From Hoeflea sp. BAL378 (GTDB lineage: Bacteria > Pseudomonadota > Alphaproteobacteria > Rhizobiales > Rhizobiaceae), in assembly GCF_000759435.1 (NCBI RefSeq), contig NZ_JRJG01000016.1:53024-117023 (forward strand): a stretch of 64,000 nt of DNA, read 5' to 3'. A program made the translations under genes and the position numbers. Position 1 is the stretch's first letter. Each line of letters opens with the position of its first letter. The notes under the pieces were generated by a model. That model was not told where the DNA came from and made no database searches. It worked only from the letters and a program-made list of their open reading frames with translations. This document shows, piece by piece, positions 35,888 through 45,562 of this stretch.

Positions 35888-37051
35888 TTATGTCGTCTCC
35901 GCCATCATCTCCCGTCCGATCAACATCCGCCGGATCTCGCTGGTTCCTGCGCCGATCTCGTAGAGCTTGGCGTCGCGCAAGAGCCTGCCGGTGGGATAGT
36001 CGTTGATATAGCCGTTGCCGCCCAGCGCCTGGATCGCCTCGAGCGCCACCTGCGTCGCCTTTTCGGCCGCATAGAGGATGCAGCCGGCCGCGTCCTTGCG
36101 GGTGGTCTCGCCGCGGTCGCAGGCCTGCGCCACGGCATAGACATAGGCGCGGCAGGCGTTCATCGTCGTGTACATGTCGGCGAGCTTGCCCTGCATGAGC
36201 TGGAAATTGCCGATCGGCTCGCCGAACTGCCTGCGCTCGTGGCAATAGGGCACCACCACATCCATCGCCGCGGCCATGATGCCGAGCGGCCCGCCGGCGA
36301 GCACCACCCGCTCGTAGTCGAGGCCCGACATCAGGATTTTCGCGCCCTGGCCTTCCTCGCCCAGCACGTTGTCGAAGGGCACCTCGCAGTTCTCGAACAC
36401 CAGTTCGCAGGTGTTGGAGCCACGCATGCCGATCTTGTCGAGCTTCTGCGCGGTCGAGAACCCGGCCATGCCCTTCTCGATCAGGAAGGCGGTGATGCCG
36501 CGCGACTTGGCCTCCGGATCGGTCTTGGCATAGACCACCAGCGTGTCGGCGTCTGGCCCGTTGGTGATCCACATCTTGTTGCCGTTGAGCACGTAGCGGT
36601 CGTTGCGCTTCTCGGCCCTGAGCTTCATCGAGACCACGTCTGAGCCCGCGCCCGGCTCGCTCATCGCCAGCGCGCCGACATTTTCGCCCGAACAGAGTTT
36701 GGGCAGGTAACGCCGCTTCTGCGCCTCGGAGCCCCAGCGGTTGATCTGGTTGACGCAGAGATTGGAATGCGCGCCGTAGGACAGGCCGACCGAGGCCGAG
36801 GCGCGGCTGATCTCCTCCATCGCCACCACATGCGCAAGATAGCTCATGCCGGTGCCGCCGAAGTCCGGGTCGGCCGTCATGCCGAGCAGGCCGAGCGCGC
36901 CCATCTCCTGCCACAGATGCATCGGGAACTGGTTCTCCCGGTCGGTCTCTGCGGCCACCGGGGCGATGCGGTCGCGGGCGAAGCGGGCGACCATGTCCCT
37001 GAGCGCATCGATCTCTTCGCCGTGGCCGAAATTCATGCCTGTCGTGAACAT
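35888..37051 (-). CDS. ivd: isovaleryl-CoA dehydrogenase
   Basis: 387 residues, acyl-CoA dehydrogenase fold. '[23 protein letters not shown]' (FAD side, about 130) and '[20 protein letters not shown]' lie in the middle. The catalytic Glu of the IVD branch lies in helix G ('[17 protein letters not shown]', about 240), instead of the C-terminal position used by short- and medium-chain enzymes. '[35 protein letters not shown]' closes the protein. It oxidises isovaleryl-CoA to 3-methylcrotonyl-CoA, the substrate of the carboxylase downstream. It begins one base after the tetR stop. Confidence 0.92.
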   Translation of the reverse strand: MFTTGMNFGHGEEIDALRDMVARFARDRIAPVAAETDRENQFPMHLWQEMGALGLLGMTADPDFGGTGMSYLAHVVAMEEISRASASVGLSYGAHSNLCVNQINRWGSEAQKRRYLPKLCSGENVGALAMSEPGAGSDVVSMKLRAEKRNDRYVLNGNKMWITNGPDADTLVVYAKTDPEAKSRGITAFLIEKGMAGFSTAQKLDKIGMRGSNTCELVFENCEVPFDNVLGEEGQGAKILMSGLDYERVVLAGGPLGIMAAAMDVVVPYCHERRQFGEPIGNFQLMQGKLADMYTTMNACRAYVYAVAQACDRGETTRKDAAGCILYAAEKATQVALEAIQALGGNGYINDYPTGRLLRDAKLYEIGAGTSEIRRMLIGREMMAETT

Positions 37052-37052
37052 C

Positions 37053-37655
37053 TCAGTCTTCCTTCTTCTGCCCCACCAGGCGCTTGACCAGGCGGACATA
37101 GACCGCCTCGATCTCGTCGAGCGACAGCCGCCCGTTCTCGCGGTACCAGGTGGTCATGCCGGTGAGCATGGCGATGATCGCCATGGTGGTGACCTGGGGG
37201 TCGAGGATCTCGAACGAGCCGTCGGCGGCGCCGCGGTCGAGGATGGCGTAGGGCACTTTCTCGTAGCTGCGGCGCAGGCGCTCGATGACGCTGAAATTCT
37301 CGTCCTCGAGGCTTCTGAGCTCCATGTAGGAGATGAACACCTCGCGCGACCGGTCGAGGTGATAGCGGATGTGGAAGCGGACGAAATGCTCGAGTGCTGC
37401 GGGCGCGGACAGGCCCGGCTGCTCGGCCTCCGCCCAGGCCTTGAGCAGGGTTTCCATGTGCACCACCAGAAGCTCGTGCAACAGATGCTGCTTGGTGGGG
37501 AAATGATTGTAGATCGCGCCCGCCTGGACGCCGGTCTCCGCGGCGATCGCCCGCATCGACACCGCCGCGTAGCCCGAGCGCGCGAACAGTTCGAGGGCGG
37601 CATTGCGCAGCTTTTCCGCCGTTTCCGCCCCTGATGATCCCGTCCGTCGCGCCAT
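37053..37655 (-). CDS. TetR-family regulator of leucine/isovalerate catabolism
   Basis: 200 residues. The helix-turn-helix spans about 12-58 ('[44 protein letters not shown]'), with an all-helical ligand domain after. It is the first gene of the operon tetR-ivd-(vapBC)-mccB-(dinJ-yafQ)-mccA. A 16-base palindrome 19 bp upstream recurs before the acyl-CoA ligase/liv operon 8 kb away. It probably represses both until an acyl-CoA ligand binds, as other acyl-CoA-responsive TetR proteins do. It differs from the MerR-type LiuR used in many gammaproteobacteria. Confidence 0.85.
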   Translation of the reverse strand: MARRTGSSGAETAEKLRNAALELFARSGYAAVSMRAIAAETGVQAGAIYNHFPTKQHLLHELLVVHMETLLKAWAEAEQPGLSAPAALEHFVRFHIRYHLDRSREVFISYMELRSLEDENFSVIERLRRSYEKVPYAILDRGAADGSFEILDPQVTTMAIIAMLTGMTTWYRENGRLSLDEIEAVYVRLVKRLVGQKKED

Positions 37656-37673
37656 GGCTCACACAATTGAATT

Positions 37674-37689
37674 AAATGAACGTTCGTTT
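37674..37689. promoter_or_regulatory. TetR operator, site 1 (tetR-ivd promoter)
   Basis: AAATGAACGTTCGTTT, a near-perfect 16-base palindrome with one mismatched pair. It lies 19 bp upstream of the tetR start and in sharp contrast to the GC-rich surroundings. The same sequence with one change occurs at 45563-45578. Such GAACGnTCG cores are typical of acyl-CoA-responsive TetR regulators. Confidence 0.8.
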
Positions 37690-37763
37690 ATTTCTACAGC
37701 CTTCCGCCCTGTCAGGCAAGACCCTCGCAGGCCACCGCGCCGGGGCTCGCCTCTCGCCGGGAA

Positions 37764-38600
37764 TCAGGCCAGCCAGCGCTTGCGGCGCTTGTAGTGCTTG
37801 ACGTTCTTGAACGAGCGCCGCCCCTCGCCGCCCACGCCGAGATAGAATTCCTTGACGTCCTCGTTCTCGCGCAGATCCTTCGCCACCCCGTCCATGACGA
37901 TGCGGCCCGATTCGAGGATATAGCCATAGGTGGCATATCTCAGCGCGATGTTGGTGTTCTGCTCGGCCAGCAGGAAGGAGACGCCCTCCTGCTCGTTGAG
38001 CTTCTTGATGATCTCGAAGATCTCCTCCTGCAATTGCGGTGCGAGCCCCATCGACGGCTCGTCGAGCAGGATCATCTTCGGCCGGCTCATCAGCGCCCGG
38101 CCGATCGCCGTCATCTGCTGTTCGCCGCCCGAGGTGTAGCCGGCCTGGCTCGTGCGCCGCTCCCTCAGCCGCGGGAAATAGTCGTAGACCATCTCGATGT
38201 CGCGCTTGATCGCCGCATTGCCGTCGCGGCGGGTGAAGGCGCCGGTGAGCAGGTTCTCCTCGACGGTGAGATGGCCGAAGCAGTGCCGGCCCTCCATCAC
38301 CTGGATGCAGCCGCGCCTGACCAGCTCGTTGGCGGTCTGCGCCTCGATGCGGGCGCCTTCGAATTCGATCGATCCCTTGGTGACCTCGCCGCGCTCGGAG
38401 CGCAACAGGTTGGAGATCGCCTTCAGGGTGGTGGACTTGCCCGCGCCATTGGCGCCGAGCAGCGCGACGATGCCGCCCTCCGGCACCGTCAGCGACACGC
38501 CCTTGAGCACCAGGATGACGTGATCGTAGATCACCTCGATATTGTTGACCGCCAGGATGGTGGGCGGCGTCGGCGCATCGGTGGATGCCGTAGCGGACAT
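37764..38600 (-). CDS. livF: branched-chain-type ABC transporter ATPase LivF
   Basis: 278 residues. Walker A 'LLGANGAGKSTTLKAI' (about 50), signature 'YTSGGEQQMTAIGRAL' (about 160) and Walker B 'MILLDEPSMGLAP' (about 180). The C-terminal tail (about 250-278) is unusually basic ('RRSFKNVKHYKRRKRWLA'). It is one of two ATPases of the importer and lies downstream of the binding protein gene, last in the operon. Confidence 0.9.
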   Translation of the reverse strand: MSATASTDAPTPPTILAVNNIEVIYDHVILVLKGVSLTVPEGGIVALLGANGAGKSTTLKAISNLLRSERGEVTKGSIEFEGARIEAQTANELVRRGCIQVMEGRHCFGHLTVEENLLTGAFTRRDGNAAIKRDIEMVYDYFPRLRERRTSQAGYTSGGEQQMTAIGRALMSRPKMILLDEPSMGLAPQLQEEIFEIIKKLNEQEGVSFLLAEQNTNIALRYATYGYILESGRIVMDGVAKDLRENEDVKEFYLGVGGEGRRSFKNVKHYKRRKRWLA

Positions 38601-38651
38601 GGTCTGGACCCTCTCCGGTCGGAATTGGCCCCGGGCTCCCGGGGCGGCAGT

Positions 38652-38683
38652 CCGCCGCGCGGGGCAGGTCCCCCGCGCGGCGG
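38652..38683 (-). terminator. strong hairpin between binding protein gene and livF
   Basis: 13-base arms (CCGCCGCGCGGGG and complement) with a six-base loop in the 97 bp gap. It lies downstream of the binding protein gene on the minus strand. This place suits partial termination or 3' stabilisation that raises binding protein over ATPase, as in many ABC operons. Confidence 0.6.
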
Positions 38684-38697
38684 CGTTGGTCACGCCG

Positions 38698-40017
38698 TCA
38701 GTTGCTCATGCAGGCTTCGGTCCGCTCGGGCCACGGGGCGTTGCTCGCCACATATTCCGCGGCGGCCTTCTCCAGGAGCGGCCTCACCATCTCGACGTCC
38801 GGGGAGAACCAGTCGCCGGCCTTCTTCCAGTCCTTGCCGTCCCATTCCACCACATAGACCTTGTGGTGGCCGGAATGGTCCGAGCACGACAGCTTCATCG
38901 GCAGGGCGAAGCCCTCCATGCCCATTTCCTTGAGCCGTTCCTCGGTGATGTCGAGGTTTTCGAGCCCGTTGCGCATGTCGGTGGCGTCGATCACCGTCTT
39001 GCCCGAGAGCTCCTGCGCCCTGCGGATGCCTTCGGCGATCAGCATCGAGTTGTAGACGCCGCGGTTGTAGAGGTTGTCGGCGAACTTGGCCGGGTCGACC
39101 TGGCTCTTGCCGGCATCCACGACATGCTTCTTGATGTCGGCGATGACCGGATAGTCGGCGCCGACGCCGTGGAAGTTGAGCGTGCGGTAGCCCTTGGCGT
39201 CTTCGCCGCCGGCGGCCGCGTCGTCATTGCCGCCCGACCACCACACGCCATAGAACTTGTCCATGGGATAGCGGATCTTGGTGGCTTCCTTGACGGCGGT
39301 CGGGTTCATCGCGCCCCAGCCCCACATGATCATGTAGTCGGGCTTGTCGCGGCGGATGTTGAGCCACTGCGACGACTGGTTCTGCATTTCCTTGCCGGGA
39401 ACCGGGTACTGCAGCAGTTCGAAGCCCATGTCGCTCGACATCTGCTCGAGCAGCGGGATCGCCTCACGGCCGTAGCCGGCGTCGAGGAAGATGTAGCCGA
39501 TCTTCTTGCCCTTCAGGTTCTCCTTGCCGCCCTCGCGGCTGGCGATGTCGGTGATGATCGCCGAGGCGCCGTCCCAATAGGTGTCCGGCGGATTGAACAC
39601 CCACGGGAAGGTGTCGCCCACCGCCGCAGCCGAAAGTCCGTAGGCCATCGACAGAACCGGGATCTTGTCGACCGACGCCTTGGGGATCACCTGCAGCGTG
39701 ATGCCGGTCGAATAGGGGCTGATGACCAGCGCGCCGTCGCCCTTGACCTGCTCGTAGCACTCCACGCCCTTCTGGGTGTCGTAGCCGGTTTCGCATTCCT
39801 CGATCCGGAGCTTGACGCCGTTGATGCCGCCGTCACGCTCGTTGAGCATGGTCAGATAGTCATGCATGCCGTTGGCGATCGGGATGCCCGACCCGGCATA
39901 GGGGCCGGTGCGGTAGCTGAACAGCGGCACGAAGAGCTCCTCGGCAAAAGCCGGCAGCGCTGCGCCCGCCAGGGTGCCGGCCAGTATGGTCCCGGCAATC
40001 AGACGTTTCAGTCGCAT
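38698..40017 (-). CDS. branched-chain-type ABC substrate-binding protein
   Basis: 439 residues with a signal peptide (1-25, cleavage 'AFA-EE'). Periplasmic-binding protein type I fold of the LivJ/LivK family, longer than LivK. 'YRTGPYAGSGIPIANGMHDYL' and 'RIEECETGYDTQKGVECYEQV' (about 35-90) are typical of the acyl/aromatic-acid subgroup that travels with acyl-CoA ligases. The 3 Cys pattern (about 74, 85 and the C-terminal region) may give disulfides. The ligand is unknown; the acyl-CoA ligase and IVD context suggests a short or branched carboxylate. Confidence 0.9.
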   Translation of the reverse strand: MRLKRLIAGTILAGTLAGAALPAFAEELFVPLFSYRTGPYAGSGIPIANGMHDYLTMLNERDGGINGVKLRIEECETGYDTQKGVECYEQVKGDGALVISPYSTGITLQVIPKASVDKIPVLSMAYGLSAAAVGDTFPWVFNPPDTYWDGASAIITDIASREGGKENLKGKKIGYIFLDAGYGREAIPLLEQMSSDMGFELLQYPVPGKEMQNQSSQWLNIRRDKPDYMIMWGWGAMNPTAVKEATKIRYPMDKFYGVWWSGGNDDAAAGGEDAKGYRTLNFHGVGADYPVIADIKKHVVDAGKSQVDPAKFADNLYNRGVYNSMLIAEGIRRAQELSGKTVIDATDMRNGLENLDITEERLKEMGMEGFALPMKLSCSDHSGHHKVYVVEWDGKDWKKAGDWFSPDVEMVRPLLEKAAAEYVASNAPWPERTEACMSN

Positions 40018-40168
40018 GGTATTCCTCCCATTGGGCGCGAAATCCGCGCCAGTCCGGGGACCCGGTTCCTCCCGACAGTGTGGTCCGGACGGGTCCCGTG
40101 CCCGGACGATGCCGCTTATAGATCCCTTGCGCGCCGCCTCCTCAAGCGGCCCGCCAGGCACCATCCCT

Positions 40169-41248
40169 TCAGCCGTAAGGAAACGGCCAGACGCGCAGTT
40201 TCTCCTTGCCGAGCGACCACAGGCGCGCGAGCCCGTGCGGCTCGACAATGAGAAAGACGATGATCAGCGCCCCCACGATCATGGTGGCGATGTGAAACAC
40301 GGTCTCGGCGCCGATGCCGATCCCCAGCGCCGGAAAACCGGCGCGCAGCACGATCGGCAGGCCCCAGATGAAGGCCGCGCCGAAGAACGAGCCGACCAGG
40401 CTGCCGAGCCCGCCGAGAATGACCATGAACAGGATCTGGAACGACAGCGTGATCGAGAACGCAGAGGGTTCGGCCGCGCCCAGATAGAAGAAGATGAACA
40501 TGGCGCCGGCGACGCCGCACAGATAGGACGACACCGCGAAGGCCGAGAGCTTGGCGGTGAGCGGCCTGACGCCCATCAGCTCGGCGGCGATGTCCATGTC
40601 GCGGATCATCATCCACTGCCGGCCGATGCGCCCGCGCACGATGTTCTTGACCGCGAGCGTGACCACCACGACGATGCCGAGGACCACGAAATACTGGGTC
40701 ATCGCCGGGGCCGACGGGCCGGTCAGGATGATGTCGCCGAAGCCGCGCCGCTCGGGCACCTCGATCGCGCCCGAGGCATTGTAGTTGTAGAGCCAGGGAA
40801 TGCGGATGAAGCACCATTCGAGGAAGAACTGCGCCGCAAGCGTCGTCACCGCCAGGTAGAGGCCCTTGATCCTGAGCGACGGCAGCCCGAAGATCACGCC
40901 GATGCCGGCAGAGAACAGCCCGGAGATCATCACCAGGATGATGATGTTCACATCCGGGAAGATCGAGGTGAGCTTGTAGCAGCTATAGGCGCCCACGCCC
41001 ATGAAGGCGCCTGAGCCCAGCGACAACTGCCCGGCATAGCCGGTCAGGATGTTGAGCCCGATCGCCGCCAGCGCCAGGATCAGGAACGGCGTCATGATGG
41101 CGTTGAGAAAGAAGTCGCTCGCGAAAAACGGAATGGCAAGGGCGATCGCCCCGATGATGGCCATCCCGATGCGGTCCTCGCGGATCGGGAAGATCGCCTG
41201 GTCGGCGATGTAGCTGGTCTTGTACTGTCCCGATTCGCGATAGAGCAT
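40169..41248 (-). CDS. livM: branched-chain-type ABC permease LivM
   Basis: 359 residues with about 10 membrane helices. 'ALAAIGLNILTGYAGQLSLGSGAFMGVGAY' (about 62-92) and 'VILGGLGSLVGSFFGAAFIWGLP' (about 285) are LivM signatures, the second being the ATPase-contact loop. The start overlaps the stop of the VOC gene (TAATG). It forms the membrane channel with LivH. Confidence 0.9.
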   Translation of the reverse strand: MLYRESGQYKTSYIADQAIFPIREDRIGMAIIGAIALAIPFFASDFFLNAIMTPFLILALAAIGLNILTGYAGQLSLGSGAFMGVGAYSCYKLTSIFPDVNIIILVMISGLFSAGIGVIFGLPSLRIKGLYLAVTTLAAQFFLEWCFIRIPWLYNYNASGAIEVPERRGFGDIILTGPSAPAMTQYFVVLGIVVVVTLAVKNIVRGRIGRQWMMIRDMDIAAELMGVRPLTAKLSAFAVSSYLCGVAGAMFIFFYLGAAEPSAFSITLSFQILFMVILGGLGSLVGSFFGAAFIWGLPIVLRAGFPALGIGIGAETVFHIATMIVGALIIVFLIVEPHGLARLWSLGKEKLRVWPFPYG

Positions 41249-41625
41249 TAATCCTCACCCCAGACTTTGCCGCCCGACGGCAGTTGATGCGAACTCGGGC
41301 CGGTCAGGCGGAACCGGTGGCCGGTCGGCGCTTCCATGATCACCGAATGGTCGACCACAGTGATCTTGCGGCCGCCCAGCGCCTCGATGCGGTGGATTTC
41401 GGCGGCTAGGTCGTTGGTCTCGATGTCGAAATGGATCCGGGCCTCGTCGGCGACCGCCTCGATGACCAGTGTAACACCCTTGTCAGCGGCGAGGATCGTG
41501 GCCCGCTGGCCATCTCCGTCCACCTGCGAGGGCTCGCCCAGGAGCTGCGACCAGAAGCCGGCGGCCTGCTCGATATGGCCTGCATGGACGTCGATGACGA
41601 TGGCGGAAAGTCGGCTCTTGTGCAT
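41248..41625 (-). CDS. VOC/glyoxalase-fold protein inside the liv operon
   Basis: 125 residues (ATG at 41625; an adjacent GTG at 41628 overlaps the livH stop). Single glyoxalase/VOC fold ('AIVIDVHAGHIEQAAGFWSQLLGEP' and 'RIHFDIETNDLAAEIHRIEALGGRK'). The metal ligands of true glyoxalase I are not all evident. The start overlaps the livH stop and its stop overlaps the livM start, so it is translated as part of the permease genes. It may act on the imported compound or its CoA ester. Unknown substrate. Confidence 0.75.
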   Translation of the reverse strand: MHKSRLSAIVIDVHAGHIEQAAGFWSQLLGEPSQVDGDGQRATILAADKGVTLVIEAVADEARIHFDIETNDLAAEIHRIEALGGRKITVVDHSVIMEAPTGHRFRLTGPSSHQLPSGGKVWGED

Positions 41626-41627
41626 CA

Positions 41628-42587
41628 CTATACCCTTTCGATAATGCGTTCTCCGAACAGGCCCTGCGGCCTGAACAGGAGGAAGATAAGGGCAATCATG
41701 TAGGCGAGCCAGCTTTCAATTCCGCCGCCGACCAGCGGACCCCAGTAAATTTCACCGATCTTTTCGCCCACGCCGATGATCAGGCCGCCGACGATGGCGC
41801 CGGGGATCGAGGTGAAGCCGCCGAGGATGAGAACGGGCAGCGCCTTGAAGGCGATGATCTCGAGCGCAAACGACACGTCCGAGCGCGCGCCCCACATGAT
41901 CCCCGTCGTCAGCGCCACGATTCCGGCGGCGAACCAGACGATGGCCCAGATCTGGTTGAGCGAGATCCCCACCGACAGCGCCGCCTGGTGGTCGTCCGCC
42001 ACCGCCCTGAGCGCCCGGCCGATGCGGGTCTTGTTGAAGAACACCGCCAGCACGCCCACCATGATGAGCGCGATCACGGCGGCGGCGATGTCGATGTGCT
42101 GGAGAATCAGCAGCCCGCCGTCGCCGATCTCGAAGGCCGACGACCCGGTCGGCAGCCCCAGTTCCTCGGTGATCATCTGCTTGGGCTCGCCGCCGAAGAC
42201 GAACTCGCCGAAGCCGACCAGGAAATAGGTGAGCCCGATGGTGGACATCAGAAGGATGATGTCGGGCTGGTTGACCAGCGGCCGCATCACGAAGCGCTCG
42301 ACGGCGAGCGCCAGCAGCCCCATCACGCCGATGGTCAGGATCAGCGCCAGATAGGCCGGCACCCCCTTTTCGTGCAGGCCCACCAGCGTGAGCCCCGCGA
42401 ACACCACCATGATGCCTTGCGCGAAGTTGAACACGCCCGAAGCCTTGTAGATCAGCACGAAGCCGAGGGCGATCAGCGCATAGAGCACGCCGGCGACAAA
42501 GCCTTCCCACAGCACCTGCAGCAAGAAGTCCGGCATCTCGGCCATCTGCACAAAGGGATCGACCAGTACGGAATAGAGAACGTCCAT
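41628..42587 (-). CDS. livH: branched-chain-type ABC permease LivH
   Basis: 319 residues with about eight helices. 'GFVAGVLYALIALGFVLIYKASGVFNFAQGIMVVFAGL' (about 30-68) and 'LIGGFTSIPGAIVGGLIIGVGEKIGE'-type C-terminal loop (about 245-270) identify LivH. Overlaps with livG upstream (TGATG) and the VOC gene downstream make this block tightly coupled. Confidence 0.92.
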   Translation of the reverse strand: MDVLYSVLVDPFVQMAEMPDFLLQVLWEGFVAGVLYALIALGFVLIYKASGVFNFAQGIMVVFAGLTLVGLHEKGVPAYLALILTIGVMGLLALAVERFVMRPLVNQPDIILLMSTIGLTYFLVGFGEFVFGGEPKQMITEELGLPTGSSAFEIGDGGLLILQHIDIAAAVIALIMVGVLAVFFNKTRIGRALRAVADDHQAALSVGISLNQIWAIVWFAAGIVALTTGIMWGARSDVSFALEIIAFKALPVLILGGFTSIPGAIVGGLIIGVGEKIGEIYWGPLVGGGIESWLAYMIALIFLLFRPQGLFGERIIERV

Positions 42588-43411
42588 CAGTGCGACACTC
42601 CCAGATAGGCGTCGATGACGTCCTGGTTGTTCTTCACCTCATCGGGCGTGCCGTCGCCGATCTTGCGCCCGTAGTCGAGCACCACCACCCGGTCGGAAAT
42701 ATCCATCACCACGCCCATGTCGTGCTCGATCAGCGCAATCGTCGTGCCCATCTGGCTGTTCACGTCGAGGATGAAGCGGCTCATGTCCTCCTTCTCCTCG
42801 AGGTTCATCCCGGCCATCGGCTCGTCGAGGAGAAGCAGGTCCGGCTCCATCGCCAGCGCCCTGCCGAGTTCGACGCGCTTCTGCAGCCCGTAGGGCAGCT
42901 TGCCCACCGGCGTCTTGCGGATGTGCTGGATCTCCAGGAAATCGATGATCTCCTCGACCTTGAGCCGGTGCTCGATCTCCTCGTTGCGCGCCGGGCCGAT
43001 GTTGAGCACCTGCCAGAAGAAGTTCCGGTGCATCTTCAGCGTCCGCCCCGACATGATGTTGTCGAGCGTCGACATGCCCTTGAACAGCGCCACGTTCTGG
43101 AAGGTGCGGGCGATGCCCGACGCCGCCGCCTCGTAGGGCTGCATGCGCGAGCGGGCCTGGCCGCGGAAGGTGATTACCCCCTGCTGGGGATGATAGAAGC
43201 CGTTGATGACGTTGAGCATCGAGGTCTTGCCGGCGCCGTTCGGGCCGATGATGGCGCGGATTTCCCCCTTCAGAATGTCGAAGGAAATGTCGGTGATCGC
43301 CTTCACCCCGCCAAACGCCAGCGAGACGTTCTCGAGCTTGAGCATGACGTCGCCGGGATTGAGCCCGTCCTCGCCGGCGTGCAGTTCGACATGCTTGACG
43401 CGGACGTTCAT
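42587..43411 (-). CDS. livG: branched-chain-type ABC transporter ATPase LivG
   Basis: 274 residues. Walker A 'IIGPNGAGKTSMLNVI' (about 55), a long LivG-type insertion (100-140), signature 'LPYGLQKRVELGRALAM' (about 170) and Walker B 'LLLLDEPMAGMN' (about 190). The start overlaps the ligase stop (ATGA). It pairs with LivF on the two permeases. Confidence 0.92.
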   Translation of the reverse strand: MNVRVKHVELHAGEDGLNPGDVMLKLENVSLAFGGVKAITDISFDILKGEIRAIIGPNGAGKTSMLNVINGFYHPQQGVITFRGQARSRMQPYEAAASGIARTFQNVALFKGMSTLDNIMSGRTLKMHRNFFWQVLNIGPARNEEIEHRLKVEEIIDFLEIQHIRKTPVGKLPYGLQKRVELGRALAMEPDLLLLDEPMAGMNLEEKEDMSRFILDVNSQMGTTIALIEHDMGVVMDISDRVVVLDYGRKIGDGTPDEVKNNQDVIDAYLGVSH

Positions 43412-45393
43412 TCGGCGGCCTCCTGCACCGGTGCGGCGGCGGGATAGACCTTCGCGTCCCTGAGCTTGACGGTGGCGCGGATCACGCCCTTGCGGCCGTC
43501 CTCGAAGGTCATGTCGGTCTCGATGAACTGCTCGGCGGCGCCGTTGTAGAGCGCGTCGATCAGCGGCCCGAAGCGCTCGGCGATGAAGCCGCGGCGCACC
43601 TTCTGGGTGCGGGTCAGCTCGCCGTCGTCGGCGTCGAGTTCCTTGTGCAGCACCAGGAAACGCCGGATCTGCGCGCCGGCCATCATCGGCTCGGCGGCGA
43701 GATCCCGGTTCACCTGGTCGATATGGCCAGCCATCATGTCGTAGACCTGCGGCAGGCCCGCGAGCTCCTGGTAGGAGGCATAGGAGATGTTGTTGCGCTC
43801 GGCCCAGTTGCCGACCGCGGTGAGGTCGATGTTCAGGAACACGCCCACAAAATCGCGCCCGTCGCCGAAGGCCACCGCCTCCTTGATGTTGGGGAAGAAC
43901 TTGAGCTTGTTCTCGATATATTTGGGCGCGTAGAGCGCGCCCGAGGTGAGCCGGCCGACATCCTTGGCCCGGTCGATGATCTTGAGATGGCCCTGGGCGT
44001 CGAAGATGCCGGCGTCGCCGGTCATCACCCAGCCGTCCTCGGTCATGGTCTCGCGGGTCTTCTCCGCGTCGCCGTAATAGCCCGCGAACATGCCGGGCGA
44101 GCGGAACTGCACCTCGCCGCTCTCGGTGATGCGGATGTCGACATCGGGCGCGGCCTTGCCCACCGTGTCGGGGCGCACGTCGCCGTCCTTCTGGCAGGTG
44201 ACATAGAGGAACGCCTCGGTCTGGCCGTAGAGCTGCTTGAGGTTGATGCCGAGCGAGCGGAAGAACGAGAACAGGTCCGGCCCGATCGCCTCGCCCGCGG
44301 TATAGGCGGTGCGGATGCGGGTGAAGCCGAGCACGTTGCGCAGCGGTCCGTAGATCAGCTTGTCGCCGATCCAGTAGGAGATCCGGCCCGACAGCGGCAC
44401 CGGCCGTCCCTCGAGGATCTTCTCGCCATGGGCCTTGGCCACGCCGAGATAATGGTGGAACAGCCATTTCTTCCAGCGGCTTGCATCCTCCATGCGGATC
44501 ATCACGCTGGTGAGCAGGCCCTCGAACACCCTGGGCGGGGCGAAATAGAAGCTCGGCCCGATCTCGCGCAGGTTCTGCGCCACCGTCTCCGGGCTTTCCG
44601 GGCAGCTCATGCACAGGCCCACCACATAGCCCTGCGCGTAATTGAGATAATGGTCACCAACCCAAGCCAGCGGCAGATAGGCGAGCACCTCGTCGAACTC
44701 GCTCATGTTGTCGAAGCGGGCGGTGTCCTCGGCGGCCTTGGTCGAGGCCCGCGCCGTCAGCATCACGCCCTTGGAGCGGCCGGTGGTGCCCGAGGTGTAG
44801 AGGATGGTCGAGATCTCGCTGCCGTCGGAGGCGCGGATTGTCGCTTCCCAGTCGGCGACGGCCGACGGGTTGCTCCGCGCCGCCTCGCGGCCGATCTCCT
44901 GGACGGCGGCGAAATCGTGAAGATGGGTGCGCTCGTAGTCGCGCAGGCCCCGGGGCTCGTCGAAGATGATGTCGGTCAGTTGCGGGATTTCGGCCGCCAT
45001 CGACTGCAGCTTGTCGACCTGTTCCTGGTCCTGGACGATGGCGAAGCGGACGCCGGCATTGTTGAGCACATGCGCCATCTCCTCGGCCACCGAGTCGGCA
45101 TAGACCGGAACCGGGATGGCCTTGAGCGACTGCGCCGCGCAGAAGGCCCAGTAGAGCCGCGGCCGGTTGGAGCCGACGATGGCGATCCGGTCGCCCTCCG
45201 ACAGGCCCATGGCCTTGAGCCCGAGCGCCAGGTCGCGGATCTCGTCGCGCTGCTCGGACCAGCTCCAGCTCTGCCAGATGCCGTAGTCCTTGAACCGCAT
45301 CGCCGGCCGCGTCGCGAAGCGCTTGGCGTTCAAAAGCAGATATTGCGGAAACGTAACCGGCTTGCCGCCGGCGGTGACGCCTGTGGCTTCCAT
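43408..45393 (-). CDS. long-chain-type acyl-CoA synthetase (AMP-dependent ligase)
   Basis: 661 residues from an ATG after GGAGGGA. ANL-superfamily ligase with the P-loop 'ILYTSGTTGRSKGVM' (about 200), 'LKQLYGQTEAFLYVT' (about 410), 'DGWVMTGDAG' (about 460) and 'IENKLKFFPNIKEAVAFGDGRDF' (about 510). It activates a carboxylic acid to its CoA thioester. It is the first gene of ligase-livG-livH-VOC-livM-binding protein-livF, a common alphaproteobacterial arrangement for organic-acid uptake linked to activation. A 16-base palindrome 170 bp upstream ties it to the TetR/ivd regulator. Confidence 0.9.
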   Translation of the reverse strand: MEATGVTAGGKPVTFPQYLLLNAKRFATRPAMRFKDYGIWQSWSWSEQRDEIRDLALGLKAMGLSEGDRIAIVGSNRPRLYWAFCAAQSLKAIPVPVYADSVAEEMAHVLNNAGVRFAIVQDQEQVDKLQSMAAEIPQLTDIIFDEPRGLRDYERTHLHDFAAVQEIGREAARSNPSAVADWEATIRASDGSEISTILYTSGTTGRSKGVMLTARASTKAAEDTARFDNMSEFDEVLAYLPLAWVGDHYLNYAQGYVVGLCMSCPESPETVAQNLREIGPSFYFAPPRVFEGLLTSVMIRMEDASRWKKWLFHHYLGVAKAHGEKILEGRPVPLSGRISYWIGDKLIYGPLRNVLGFTRIRTAYTAGEAIGPDLFSFFRSLGINLKQLYGQTEAFLYVTCQKDGDVRPDTVGKAAPDVDIRITESGEVQFRSPGMFAGYYGDAEKTRETMTEDGWVMTGDAGIFDAQGHLKIIDRAKDVGRLTSGALYAPKYIENKLKFFPNIKEAVAFGDGRDFVGVFLNIDLTAVGNWAERNNISYASYQELAGLPQVYDMMAGHIDQVNRDLAAEPMMAGAQIRRFLVLHKELDADDGELTRTQKVRRGFIAERFGPLIDALYNGAAEQFIETDMTFEDGRKGVIRATVKLRDAKVYPAAAPVQEAAE

Positions 45394-45562
45394 TCCCTCC
45401 ACTCTCCTCCCTGTCCGCACATCCCTCAATGTCCGGACGCGTGGTCTCCCTCCACGCAGTTGGCCGTTCCCCGGCCGTATCGCGCCGGTTCTTCCGGCAC
45501 TTTTCCCGGATGTCCCGGCTCCTGTCCTCTCAGCAGCCGGTCTCCGTTTCGGTCCATCAATT

